A stretch of DNA of 64,000 bases from Panax quinquefolius (taxonomy: Eukaryota > Streptophyta > Magnoliopsida > Apiales > Araliaceae), in NCBI GenBank assembly GCA_020205615.1, contig CM035165.1:84258005-84322004 (forward strand). The letters run 5' to 3'. Position numbers and translations under genes: made by a program. Under the pieces are notes generated by a model. That model ran no database searches and was not told where the DNA came from. It saw nothing but the letters and a program-made list of their open reading frames with translations. This document shows, in pieces, positions 46,051 through 57,762 of this stretch; positions within the stretch are counted from its first letter, which is position 1; each line of letters begins with the position of its first letter.

Positions 46051-49000
46051 TGTGACGCCCCCAAAACAAGTATACAACACCCATCTTGAGTCGCCAGATA
46101 CATGGTACAAAATTCAACTACAAACTTAATTATACAACCGTCGTGTAAAATACGACAAAACATATGCTGGGAGTTTCAACAGGAATATTGTCATCTAGAA
46201 AATATCCAAACTCAATGGAGTCCTCATTATATTTATTATCACACTATTTCCTAGAATAGTGAGGACTACTAATGCTATCATCTGGACCGTCACTCCGTTC
46301 CTTAACTAGTCCCTGCTACGTTCTCATTTCCTAAAGAGAACAATGAAAGTAAAAGGGTGAGCTCAACTAGCCCAGTAAGAAATATTATGACTAAGATAAT
46401 GCAGAATAAATTATCATTAGCCTTCAACAGTGTTAAACTGATATAATACAATAGACATCAAGTTTAACTACAACGGAACAAGCAATCCATTAGAAGAGTC
46501 AAGTAGAGAATTAAATCTACTATCTTCTATGATTTTAAAAAGTTTATCATCAATTTTATCGTTGAGACTCAGCTTAAAAAATAATCCACATCATCAAATC
46601 ATCCCTGCACTACAGGCCAAGGATATTCTTTAGTATCACGACCACAAATTATCCATGCACTACGGCCAAAGATAATCATGTTTTCATCAACGATCCTGAT
46701 CATGCCATAAAACAATTCATCTTTGCACCCTTGGCCGAATAGAATCCATAGCCATAATCATACCAAAAACAGTCCATCAATGCACTACGGGCCAATGAGG
46801 ACTTTTTCCACATCATTTTTAACATTACGGTCATGATTATACCGAATAATCCCTGGTCATAATCATACCAAGTCCATCTATGCACTACAGGCCACAGATG
46901 ACTTTCAACATAATATAAACATGAGGATGATGACAATGATATAAGAATTCAATAAAACAAGTTCCAGAATTAATTTATTCGGGAACCAATAACGTCCAAA
47001 TTGTCAACATGATACTTCTTTGTGGAGTAAAATTCAAGAATAATATTCATGTATCAAAAATAATTTGGACAAAAAAAGAAATATATTTTTCGGGTGAATA
47101 ATACCCCGTGAATAGTACTTCGGGAATAGTACCTTGTAAATAGTACCCCGGCATGAAAAGTACCCCAAATACCCCAGTGAATAATATTCGGGTGAATAGT
47201 AACTCGTGAATAGTACTCTGACACGAAAAGTGTCCCGAATACCCGAGTGAATAATACTAGAGTGAATAGTAACCGGGTAACTATTAACCCGTGAATAGTA
47301 ACTCGTAAATAAAATACCAAATAAAATGATATTTCAAGACGAGTACAAAAGAAATAATATCTCATACGAGTATAATAGAATATACGAAACTGCAAATGGA
47401 TTTTCACCCGCCATGCGGTAATCCACGTAGACAGATCATTTCCACAATTTAATAAAGAATGAAAACAAAGGATCATTCACCATGCATGCAGTAATCCACA
47501 TAGCAAAGTTATTCCAAATGTAATAATAAAGAATGGAATAATAGAAGGATTCACCATGTAATGCGATAATCGCATGCATAAAAGTTATTCCCAACAAAAT
47601 AATAAATAATGGAACTGTGTCCCATAAATGCATGCATGTGATATTCCGACATAATAATAAATAATGGAACCCAAGTCCCACAGAACGCACAAATGTGATA
47701 TTCGGCGTAATAATAAAGAATGTAATATTAGAAGAATTTCACCATGTATGTGGTATCGTGATAAACAAAAGTTATTCCAATGTAATAATAAGAATGTAAT
47801 AACAGAAGAATTTCACCATGTATGCGGTACTTCGCATATACAGGTTATTCCAACATAATAATAAAGAATGGAATAACATAATTTCTCTTCATGAATACGA
47901 AAGAAATATTACCCCTTACCGTAGAAAAAAATTGGATACTGGAATAGTGAGGTAACAGACTTCTCTTCTTCTTTTTCTCTATAATTATTGCTCTATAGTT
48001 TTAGTGAATTGGTGAGAAATGAAGGAAGAATGAACTTCTATTTATAAGAAAATATAGTTTCGATAATTGCACATTTTGGGGCTCGAAATATTACAATACA
48101 ATACCTCCAACTTTTCTTTCCTTTTTAATTTAGTCCTGCAAGTATTATCAAACTTGCATCGCCTCCCCTAATAGTAAATAATGTGAATCAATAGTTCAAT
48201 CATGTGACTTCAATAGTTATAATCATGTGAAAATACGAATTATATTATAGTACCTCCATCTATACTTCCATTTTTAATATAGTCATGCAAGTATTATCAA
48301 TCTTGCACCAACTCCCCTAATAGTACATGAATGTGATTATATAGTACACACATGTGAACAAATAGTTATATAAGCATGTGAATTAGTAGCAATTAATTGC
48401 TCATTTATCCGATAAATTACCCTATTTATCAATATAACCCCCAGACATCAATTATCATCGGAATAGATGTCGATTTCCACTAACACTAATAATCCCAACA
48501 CAATGGAACTATCAAATTCATCTTTAATCAACACGAACTTATTCATCATTAATATTATAACTCACAATATTTAACAACCAGGTCGTTCCCAAGAAAGAGG
48601 GGGCTTTTCGATAAGGATTTCTCCTTATCGCGCCAAAGCAATTAGGTGACCAAACCTCTCCTCGATGTAACTTCTGACATTGTAAATATTGCAATTTAAT
48701 AATATGAATAACTTTGTCGTCTCAATTATTGATTTAATAATATATCATATAATGCAGATGATACTGTGACAATAATTGAATCAATAATATGAGAGATATG
48801 ATACAACAATTACAGTAGCAATAATTGAGTATAGCTGAGTGACTTATCACGTTAGCATCAATAATCAATACCGTGTACTACTATGCAACCACGCCAGACA
48901 TCGCATTTCTTTTACTACCGAGTAGTTCAACAGCTTTTAACGGTAACACTTTCGCCGTTATTTTTATAAAATGATAATTACGTTGCTTTTTAACTACGAC

Positions 49001-49224
49001 AAGACTTCCGTTAATGGGGTCCACCAATGATTGTGTCGTCGTACGGATATTCCCCGACAAATAGAATATTCCCCGACCAATCGAATATTATATAACAACT
49101 TGCATACTTTGCAAAATTTATAAATACTACCCACAACTATAACACTATCTCAAATCCACACCATAATATTAAAAAAATATTTCGAGAAAATTAAATCTTT
49201 ATTCATAAAATTTGGGGTCTTACA
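46051..49224 (-). repeat. E5 3' LTR (type A1)
   Basis: 3174 bp from TGTGACGCCCCC to GGGGTCTTACA, followed by the polypurine complement ATCTCCCCTCCTT. Besides the usual modules it has GTGAATAGTA.C repeats at 47090-47310 absent from the E1 and E2 LTRs, and a hairpin array at 47500-47880. TATA (minus) near 48038-48046. Confidence 0.92.
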
Positions 49225-49292
49225 ATCTCCCCTCCTTATGAAATTTCGCCCTCGAAATTTACGTACGTACCTGGTATGCCAAATAGGTGAGG

Positions 49293-49535
49293 CTACCTTG
49301 ACTTCACTTCAAATTCTAACTCTTGAGGTATAACCTTTGAGTGTCGAATATAATCCTTCTTATCCAAGATTTTAACACGTATCTCCTTATACTTTAAATC
49401 TTCTGCTATCTCGTCTAATTCCAATTCAATAATGTGGTTCGGGTCGTCCACATATTTACGTAACATCGATACGTGAAAACAAAACGTTATGAACACGCGA
49501 CATACTTGGCGGTAAAATGAGTCTGTAGGCCACAA
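49293..49535 (-). pseudogene. E5 integrase C-terminus without chromodomain core
   Basis: FHVSMLRKYVDDPNHIIELE and VKILDKKDYIRHSKVIPQELEFEVKSR, i.e. VIPQ joined directly to the tail as in E1. The 15 codons for the VKVLWRN..EEMTW stretch are missing at 49322/49323. The final residues run out of frame before the stop. Confidence 0.8.
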
Positions 49536-49568
49536 TTCCTACTCAATCAAGTATTTCAAATGGGCCAA

Positions 49569-49962
49569 TTAAATCGAGGGTTGAGATATCCTCTCTTCGT
49601 TGATTCTTGCTTCTAGAATAACGCCCTCTTGAACCTTATTCTTCACATTCATCAGATTCGGGTGTGTAGCTTGAGCGGCTTTAACTTTATCGATTAAAGT
49701 CGATTCTACTTGTATATTCGTTATCTTCACGTGGGTCCCCAGAGTCTTTAACTCTATCTTCATCATTTGTAAGTTATATGAAATGGGTTTTTGTGTTAAC
49801 AACATCGCACTCGTAAACGCATACGATCTTTTACTCAATGCGTCAGCTACCACGTTCGCTCTTCCACGATGATATTGAATAGTACGATCGTAATCTTCAA
49901 TAGCTCAAGCCAACGTCTTTTACGCATTATACGTTCGTTTTGGTTGAAGAAATATTTAAAGG
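49569..49962 (-). pseudogene. E5 RNase H fragment between integrase and RT deletions
   Basis: Open from 49853: MVADALSKRSYAFTSAMLLT and a linker with [15 protein letters not shown]. The integrase-deletion junction is at 49594-49597 and the RT-deletion junction at 49957-49963, both at the same places as in E1. Confidence 0.8.
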
Positions 49963-50427
49963 TTTTAGAAATGGGTTTTGTACTGGGGTCAATACAAAAT
50001 TATATTTCACGCCCTAGGGGTAGGCTAAGAAGTCTTCAAGAATACGTCATGAAATTTATTAACAATAGAAATATCTTTTAAAACTGTGACTCTCATTCAA
50101 GACTTGGATAGCACATGTAATGAAGGTTTCTCCTAACAGAGTTTCGACTGATAAGTCAAAGTCTAACTTCTCTAGAGTCAAATTTAAACGTTGAGCGCAA
50201 GCAAGAGAGATAAAAGAATGAGTAAAACCGGTATTTAATAATGTATAGACTTCGCAAGAATTTATAATTAACTAACCCATGCTAACTTCGTTCGGGTTAC
50301 TCGCTTTTTGAGAAGTTACAAAAAACTCTCTTCCTGAAACCACCGACTTTGTTTTGTCTGTATCCGCCTTTGGTGCCACCATCCCAGCTGGACTTGACTT
50401 CACTATATGACAAAATCGAGCTAAATG
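49963..50427 (-). pseudogene. E5 protease remnant
   Basis: PR-RT linker, then 30 bases of the foreign segment (50083-50112), then a jump to protease. The active-site text reads LLNTGFTHSFIS (Asp to Asn) near 50215-50245. The sequence continues to the zinc-knuckle side (KS.PAGMVAPK) and ends at the deletion into LTR sequence near 50428. Confidence 0.7.
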
Positions 50428-52412
50428 AATAATACTAGAGTGAATAATAATCGGGTGAATAGTAACCCGTGAATAGTAACTCGTAAATAAAATACCAAAT
50501 AAAATGATATTTCAAGACGAGTACAAAAGAAATGATATCTCATACGAGTATAATAGAAAATGCGAAACTGAAAATGGATTTTCACCTGCCATGCGGTAAT
50601 CCACGTAGACAGATCATTTCCACAATTTAATAAAGAATGAATACAAAGGATCATTCACCATGCATGCAGTAATCCACATGTATAGAAAGTTATTCCAACA
50701 GTAATAATAAAGAATGGAATAAATGTAGGATTCACCATGTATGCGATAGATCGCATGCATGTGTTATTTCAACAATATAATAAATAATGGAACCAAGTCC
50801 CAAAGCATAAATGCATGTACGAGGATATTGACATAATAATAAATAATGGAACCAGTCCACAGAATGCGTAAAAACAGGATATTCGATAGTAATAATAAAG
50901 AAATGAATATTAGAAGAATTTCTCCATGTATGCAGATTGCAGCATTAACAAAGTTATTCCAATGTAATAATAAGAATGGAATAATGAAGAATTTCACCAT
51001 GTATGCGGTAGATTAGATAAACAAAAGTTATTCCAACATAATAATAAAGAATGGAATAATGTAATTTCTCTTCATGAATCTGAAAGAAATAATACCCCTT
51101 TACAGTAGAAAAAAATTGGATACTGGAATAGTGAGGTAACAGACTTCTCTTCTTCTTTTTCTCTATAATTATTGCTCTATAGTTTTAGTGAATTGGTGAG
51201 AAATGAAGGAAGAATGAGCTTCTATTTATAAGAAAATATAGTTTCGATAATTGCACATTTTGGGGCTCGAAATATTACAATACAATACCTCCAACTTTTC
51301 TTTCCTTTTTAATTTAGTCATGCAAGTATTATCAAACTTGCACCACCTCCCCTAATAGTAAATAATGTGAATCAATAATTCAATCATGTGACTCAATAGT
51401 TATAATCATGTGAAAATATTTAATTACAAGATAAGTACTCCATCTATACTTCCATTTTTAACTTAGTCATGCAAGTATTATCAATCTTGCACCAACTCCC
51501 CTAATAGTACATGAATGTGATTAAATAGTACACACATGTGAACAAATAGTTATATAAGCATGTGAATTAGTAGCAATTAATTGCTCATTTATCCGATAAA
51601 TTACCCGATTTATCAATATAACCCCCAGACATCAATTATCATCGGAATAAATGTCGATTTCCACTAACACTAATAATCCCAACACAATGGAACTATCAAA
51701 TTCATCTTTAATCAACACGAACTTATTCGTCATTAATATTATAACTCACAATATTTAACAACCAAGTCGTTCCCAGGAAAGAGGGCTCTTTCCAATAAGG
51801 ATTTCTCCTTATTGGCGCGCAATTAGGTGACTAAACCTCTCCTTGACAGAACTTCTAGACATTATAAATATTGCAATTTAATAATATGAATAACTTTGTC
51901 GTCTCAATTATTGATTTAATAATATATCATATAATGCAGATGATATTGTGACAATAATTGAATCAATAATACGAGAGATATGATGCAAAGAACCATCGTA
52001 GTAATAATTGAGTATAACCGGAGTGACTTATCACGTAAGCATCAATAATCAATACCGGTGCTACTATGCAAACCATGACAGACATATCGTACTTTTTACT
52101 ACCGAGTAGTTCAACAGCTTTTATTCAGTAACACTTTAGCCGTTATTTTTATAAAATGATAATTTCATATTTTCTAACTACATTGATAAAGATTTCCGTT
52201 GTGGGGTCCACTAATGATTGTCTTTGCGCATTTAATATTCCCCGATAAAAAGAATATTCCCCGACCAATCGAATATTATATAACAACTTGCATACTTTGC
52301 AAAATTTATAAATACTACCCACAACTATAAAACTATCTCAAATCCGCACCATAATATTAAAAAAATATTTCGAGAAAATTAAATCTTTATTCATAAAATT
52401 TGGGATCTTACA
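50428..52412 (-). repeat. E5 5' LTR, inner part deleted
   Basis: Starts within the GTGAATAATACTAGAG repeats (equivalent to 47246 in the 3' LTR) and runs to GGGATCTTACA. Hairpin array 50690-51060, TATA (minus) near 51222-51230. Close match to 47246-49224. Confidence 0.9.
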
Positions 52413-53680
52413 TAAATACTCATAAAATACGCTCGATAATATATATAGAGAGAGAAAACTTGTTTCTAGTGTGATTTTCAATTCTAACTAAGCACTCTAT
52501 TTATAGGAAAATGCTAGAACGCCAAAGGAGACTAAAATAATAAAATAATATTATTTCTTTTCTTCTTTTCTACGCCCGCCTTTATCAAAGCCAGCCATCT
52601 TGGACACAAATTTGCAGCCCACATGTTAAAAACAAAAGTGGGTCCCTCCGACAATTTTAATAAAAAATTTAATTTCTGAAAGTTCAATAATTCATAATAA
52701 ATAGTCCTTTTATCAAAAAAAATACGAATTTTATGTCCATTTCATAGGAAATCAAATTCTCTACAACTTTGCAGAAGAAAGTGTTTCCAAATTCCAAATA
52801 GAAAATGTCCAAAATCCACATACGGATGATTTTTAATACATCTATTCCGACAAAATACTGATAAAACACCTCAACATTAATTCCTTCAATTATATCCACA
52901 TAAAAATAAATATTTTCTTATCATAAAAATCAATAAATAAATATTCACAAATAATATTAATAGAATCACTATAATGACAACCAGACCGTTCTCAGGAAAG
53001 AGGGGATTTCCGTTAAGGATTTCTCCTTACTGGCGCGCAATTAGGTGACCAAACCTCTCCTTGACAGAATTTTCTAGACATTGCCAATAATGTTATCTAA
53101 TAATATTATTCAGATAATATGAATTATTGATCCGATAATTGAGATCTTGTATGCGTTGACAATTATCAAACAATAATAATATAAAATATCAACGCAGTAA
53201 ATTATTGAATCAATAAAATAAAATATCGAATAAGGTAATTATCGTAATAATTATTGAGTAAAGTGCCTTCTTTACGAAAGAATCAATAATTCAAAAATAC
53301 TATGCAATACCGTAAAGCATCGCGCAAACCACGCCAGACATCGTATTTTAATCACCGGGTATTCCAACAGTATTAACGGTAATAACTGCACCGTTATTTA
53401 TAAAAACTCAAACTTATCATTTTCTTCATCCGATCGTTTTTCGTTATGGGGCCCACAAATGGTTGCGCCGTCGTACGAATATTCTCCGATAGAAAGAATA
53501 TTCTACGACTAAACGAATATTCCCCGACACAATGAATATTTTATAACCATATGCTTATTTTACAAAATTTGCACATTCACCCATAACCAAAGTATTATAT
53601 CAAATTAACACCTTATTATTCAGAATAATAAATAGAGAAAATTCGATTTTATTTATAATAAGTTGGGGTCTTACAAAAGT

Positions 53681-54842
53681 GATTTAAACGGACTATTTTA
53701 GTTAAAAAACGGATTTACAGTAATTTGTTTTTGCTAATAATGTCTAAAAGTGAAGAAATAGCAGGAACGGTGAATTTAGAGGTTTTAATTTGTTGTTTAT
53801 ATTGTTTTATATGGTTAGAAACATGTTAGGAACATTAGTTGTTGTTTCTGTAAAGTTTATACAACTTGGGTAAGTTGGAATGGTTGTTAGAAAGGAGCTT
53901 TTAAGCCTATTTGGTTTTGTTCCGTGTTCTTCGAGAACTGAACAGTGCTCGAATCGTGTCGCGATGTCATAGTCATTTTTCGGTAGTGGCAAGGCCGCCA
54001 GTCTAAGGCCTAAATTGAGCGTGACAACGCCGATCCTCAGTACAAACTAGGGCGCTGCAACGCTAGTTAGTAGTTTGGCTTAGAAATTTGATTTTTAATA
54101 TACAATTGTGTAATTGTTAATATAGTGTAATCTTATAACTATAAAATGTGATTAATCATGTTGTGATGTTGTTATAATACCAAATATAACAGTTATTATT
54201 CGTAATTAATGAGTTATATGATAATTGAGATTGGTGTTAATAAATTAGAAGTGTGGTTTAACCATATGGTTAAACTTAAGACTAAGAGTTGTAAATGAAA
54301 TAGATATTCAGTTATGTACCATGATCATGTGGTAATTAATTGTGTCATGATGACATATGTGTAGGATATTTGAGAACATGAGTTATAACTGTTTAGCTAA
54401 CACGCAAGACAAGTTCTCTAATCCTAACTTTATTTCAGCAAGTTTCTGAATCCTAATTTTATTTTAAACAAGTTTCTCTAACCCTAATATCTATTTGAGC
54501 TTATCATACCTTGTTGATGTAAGGTTTTGTGAAAATCAAAGTAGCAATTAAATTGCAAAATTAACGGAAGCAAAGTAAAATCAGATTTTAAACTTTTTCA
54601 CAAACTAATTACCCGGATCATTCTTTATGCATATTATTAATTAAAACGAAGAACAAGAAGTTATGGAATCATACCCTTGTAGATACGAGCTTCCACAGGT
54701 ACGAGTTTACCTCCTATTTCTCTGCGATCTCCTTGAATCTCCGGGTAGATTCCTTCCTTTGAACAATGTTAGCCACCCAAGTGTATGGCCTCTAGAGGTG
54801 ATCCACCAAGGAAGAACAATTTTGAAGAAGAAGGGTGTATTG
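53681..54842. other. Older non-LTR sequence between E3 and the next LTR
   Basis: About 1.16 kb without similarity to the other LTRs here, continuous with the spacer at 18192. It has no convincing gene. Three imperfect repeats of about 31 bp with AAGTTTCT..AATCCTAA lie at 54413-54503. The part 54510-54842 ends in a purine-rich stretch directly at the LTR start. It may be old decayed repeat or intergenic DNA. Confidence 0.4.
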
Positions 54843-57500
54843 TGTAAGACCCCAACTTTTATGAATAAAGATGAATTTTCTATAAATATCATTTTTAATA
54901 TTATGGAGGGAATTTGATATAATGTTATAGTTGTGGGTAATATTTATAAATTTTGAAAAGTACGCAAGTTGTTATATAATATTCGATAGGTCGGGGAATA
55001 TTCGTTTTAACAGGGAATATTCGTACAACGGCAAAATCATTGGTGGACCCCATAATGGGATTATTGTCGGATTAAGAAAATGATAAAAATATCTTTTTAT
55101 AAAATAACGGCGTAGTTGTTACCACTAACACTATTGGAATACATGGTGGTTAAAATACAATAATACGCGTTGTTGCATATTAGCACACAGTATGGCACAA
55201 TATTTTTGAATTATTGATTCTTACGTAAGAAGACACTACTCAATAATTGTTACAGTAATTTCTATTCAATATTTTATCTTATTTGTTCAATAATTGTTGC
55301 GTTGATATTTTTATTATTGTTGTTTCAATAATTGTCACTGCACAGTATTTTCCATTATCAAATCAATAATTCATATTATTTGAATAATATTATTAGATAA
55401 CATTATTGGCAATGTCTAGAAAGTTCTGTCTAGGAGATGTTTGGTCACCTAATAGCGCGCCAAAGGAGAAATCCTTATTGGAAAGCCCCCTCTTTCCTGG
55501 GAACGGCCTGGTTGTCATTATTGTGATTCTGTAATATTATTTGTGAATAATTAATTATTGATTTATATGATAAGGAAATATTTATTTTATGTGGATATAA
55601 ATGATAGATAGAAAAATATTTATTTTATGTGGTTATAAATGAAGGAATTAATGTGGAGGTGTTTTATCAGTATTTTGTCAGATTGGAGGTATTAAAAATC
55701 AAATCGGTTTTCTTAAAGCTCTATTGCGTGAGTTATAATTTTGAACCGACCGTTGGATCGTTGTGATTTTTGGATATGTTATACATATATAAGTTGAGTA
55801 TATGTCCACAAATTGTGAACCGTTAAAAATTAGCATATGATTTATTATGAATTTTAAGAGGTGTTGAAAATCATCCGTTTGTAGATTTCGGATATTTTTT
55901 GTTTGGAATTTCGAAAAACTTTCTTCTGCAAAGTTGTAGAGAATTCGATTTCGTGTGGAATGGACATAAAATTCGTATTTTTCTGATAAAAGGGTTATTT
56001 ATTATGAATTATTGAAGTTTTGGAAATTAAAATATTTTATTAAAAATATGGGTGGGCCCCACTTTTGGTTGTTGGGAAAGGTGGTTGATTTTAGTGGGCC
56101 CCACTTATGGTGGCTGAAATTTTTTCAAAAATATGTGCGTAGAAAAAAAATAAAATAATATTATTTTATTAATTTAGTCTCCTATGCCATTCTAGCATTT
56201 TTCTATAAATAGGATGCTTAGTTAGAATTGAAAATCACACCAAAATCAGAGAATTCTTCTTCTATAATCTTGAGCGTATTTCTTTAGAGTTTTAGAAATC
56301 GTTGAGCGTGAAAAACAGTGAAAGTTTTCTTCAAGAATATCCCCGCTACACCAGTTGAAATACTCTTCTTTTCAAGGTAAGGGATGTTATTTTTGTTCAA
56401 TATTCGCTTGAATTTTTTTTTCTTCCATACTCTATAATATATAAGTAATATTATTTCGTTTCAGATTTCGAATTCTATACTCGTTTGTTAAAATTTTGGC
56501 TTCTATACTCCATGAAATTAGTAGAATATCCTTGATATTTGTGCTTCATCCAGTGTCTTTTCATGGAAATATTACTTTGAGCATTCTTGATAAGTTTTAA
56601 CTTTTTCATGTCAGAGTACTATTCACGGGGTTACTATTCCCGAAGTACTATTCATGGGGTACTATTCACTCGAGTACTATTCATGAAAAAAATTGATTCA
56701 TTTTTGGTCCAAATTATTTTTGGTACAATATTATTCTTGAATTTTGCTCCACAAAGCAGTATCATGTTGTCAATTTTGATTGCTAGATAAATTAAATCTT
56801 TAAAAATTTATTCTTGAACTTGTTTTACTGAATTCTTATATCATTGTCATCATCCTCATGTTTATATTCTGTTAAAAGTCATACATGGCTTTTGAGTGCG
56901 TAGATGGACTTGGTATGATTATGACCGAGGATTATTCGGTATAATCATGCACCGTAATGTTACAAATGATGTGGTAAAAGTCCTCATCGGCCCGTAGTGC
57001 ATTGATGGATGATTGTTGGCATGATCATGACCATCGACGAAAACATGAATTTCTTTGGCAGAGAGTAATGGATACTTTGTGGTCGTGATACTAATGAATA
57101 TCCTTCGTCAGTAAAGTGGGGATGATGTGGATTATTTATTGTTGAGTCTCAAAGACAATAAAAGTGATGAAAACCTTTTAAATCATAGAAGATAGTAGAT
57201 TTTATTCTCTACTTGACTCTTCTAATGGATTGCTTGTTACCAAGCTTGATTAAACTTGATGTTTGTATATTTTTTCGGTTTAACACTATTCAAGGCTAAT
57301 GATAAATTATTCGCATTATCTTAGTCATAATATTTCATCGGGCTAGTTGAGCTCACCCTTTTGCTTTCATTGTCCTCTTTCAGAAATGAGAACGTAATTT
57401 AAGACTAGTCGGGGAGCAGAGTGACGGTCCAAATTATAGCATTAGTAGTCCTCACTACTCTATGAAATAGTGTGATAATAAATGTATTGAGAACTCCATT
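54843..57500 (+). repeat. Truncated plus-strand mosaic LTR
   Basis: Starts TGTAAGACCCC and stops at about 57500 in GAACTCCATT, some 250 bases short of a full LTR end. The first 250 bases resemble A LTRs. 55080-56400 follows subfamily B, with the GCAAAGTTGTAGAGAATTCGATTT segment and a TATA box near 56205-56214. From about 56480 it is A-type again, with GTACTATTCAC repeats at 56615-56690. About 200 bases at 55680-55870 are not in the other B LTRs. It abuts minus-strand gag sequence, so its partner has been lost. Confidence 0.8.
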
Positions 57501-57762
57501 ATCCTGATTATGGATCTGTGGAGACTCAACAGTCTCCTGTGCTACATTGATATTCTCAACATTCTCGGATGCCATTCTCAAACACTGCCGCAAAACAAGG
57601 GTTAATTAACATATCACATATTATCCCTATACTCTGACCGACCAATTAAATACCAAATAAACTTAGGTAAGTCATACTAGCGAAGGAATTCCCTGTCTCT
57701 CCCCTCCTAGTTCTAGTCTCACATCTTAGCCAGGGATTATATCCCTAAGCTTTGATACCAAC
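57501..57762 (-). pseudogene. E6 remnant: gag start, leader and primer site
   Basis: Minus strand: primer site TGGTATCAAAGC (57749-57760), leader, then gag ATG at 57575 (MASENVENINVAQETVES). It is cut after about 25 codons at the junction with the plus-strand LTR. It uses the LTR at 57763 as its 5' LTR. Confidence 0.8.

Larger units (their letters stand above)
46051..52412 (-). mobile_element. E5: Ty3/gypsy deletion derivative, TSD TAAAT
   Basis: Ends TGTGACGCCCCC (46051) and GGGATCTTACA (52412), with TAAAT at 46046-46050 and 52413-52417. 3' LTR 46051-49224, then only 1.2 kb of internal sequence, then a 5' LTR lacking its inner third. Gag, primer site and the LTR start were removed in one deletion ending near 50428. 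The surviving pol pieces carry the same three deletion junctions as E1 (chromodomain core, integrase, RT). Confidence 0.9.
18357..53675 (-). mobile_element. E3: Ty3/gypsy (Tekay-like) with subfamily-B LTRs, TSD AAAGT
   Basis: Outer element of the main nest. Ends are TGTGACGCCCCC (18357) and GGGGTCTTACA (53675), with AAAGT at 18352-18356 and 53676-53680. Removing E4 (24681-43896) and E5 (46051-52412) restores a normal order on the minus strand: 5' LTR, primer site, gag, PR, RT, RH, INT, chromodomain, polypurine tract, 3' LTR. The LTRs are 2444 bp and about 2460 bp. All domains are present, but at least five stop codons break the polyprotein, so it is an inactivated autonomous element. Confidence 0.92.
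44849..53675 (-). repeat. E3 5' LTR (subfamily B), split by E5
   Basis: Pieces 44849-46050 and 52418-53675 join at the TAAAT target site to about 2460 bp, ending GGGGTCTTACA. Same order of modules as the 18357-20800 LTR, including GTGAATAGTGCCGTATAC repeats at 45790-45860 and the TATA box (minus strand, about 52498-52507). Confidence 0.92.

Noticed and set aside
54470..54486. AACCCTAA telomere-like motif
   Set aside because: A single copy inside the 31-bp imperfect repeats; no (TTTAGGG)n tract.
54663..54917. 84-codon ORF MESYPCRYEL...
   Set aside because: It crosses the LTR start at 54843, so its second half is LTR sequence.
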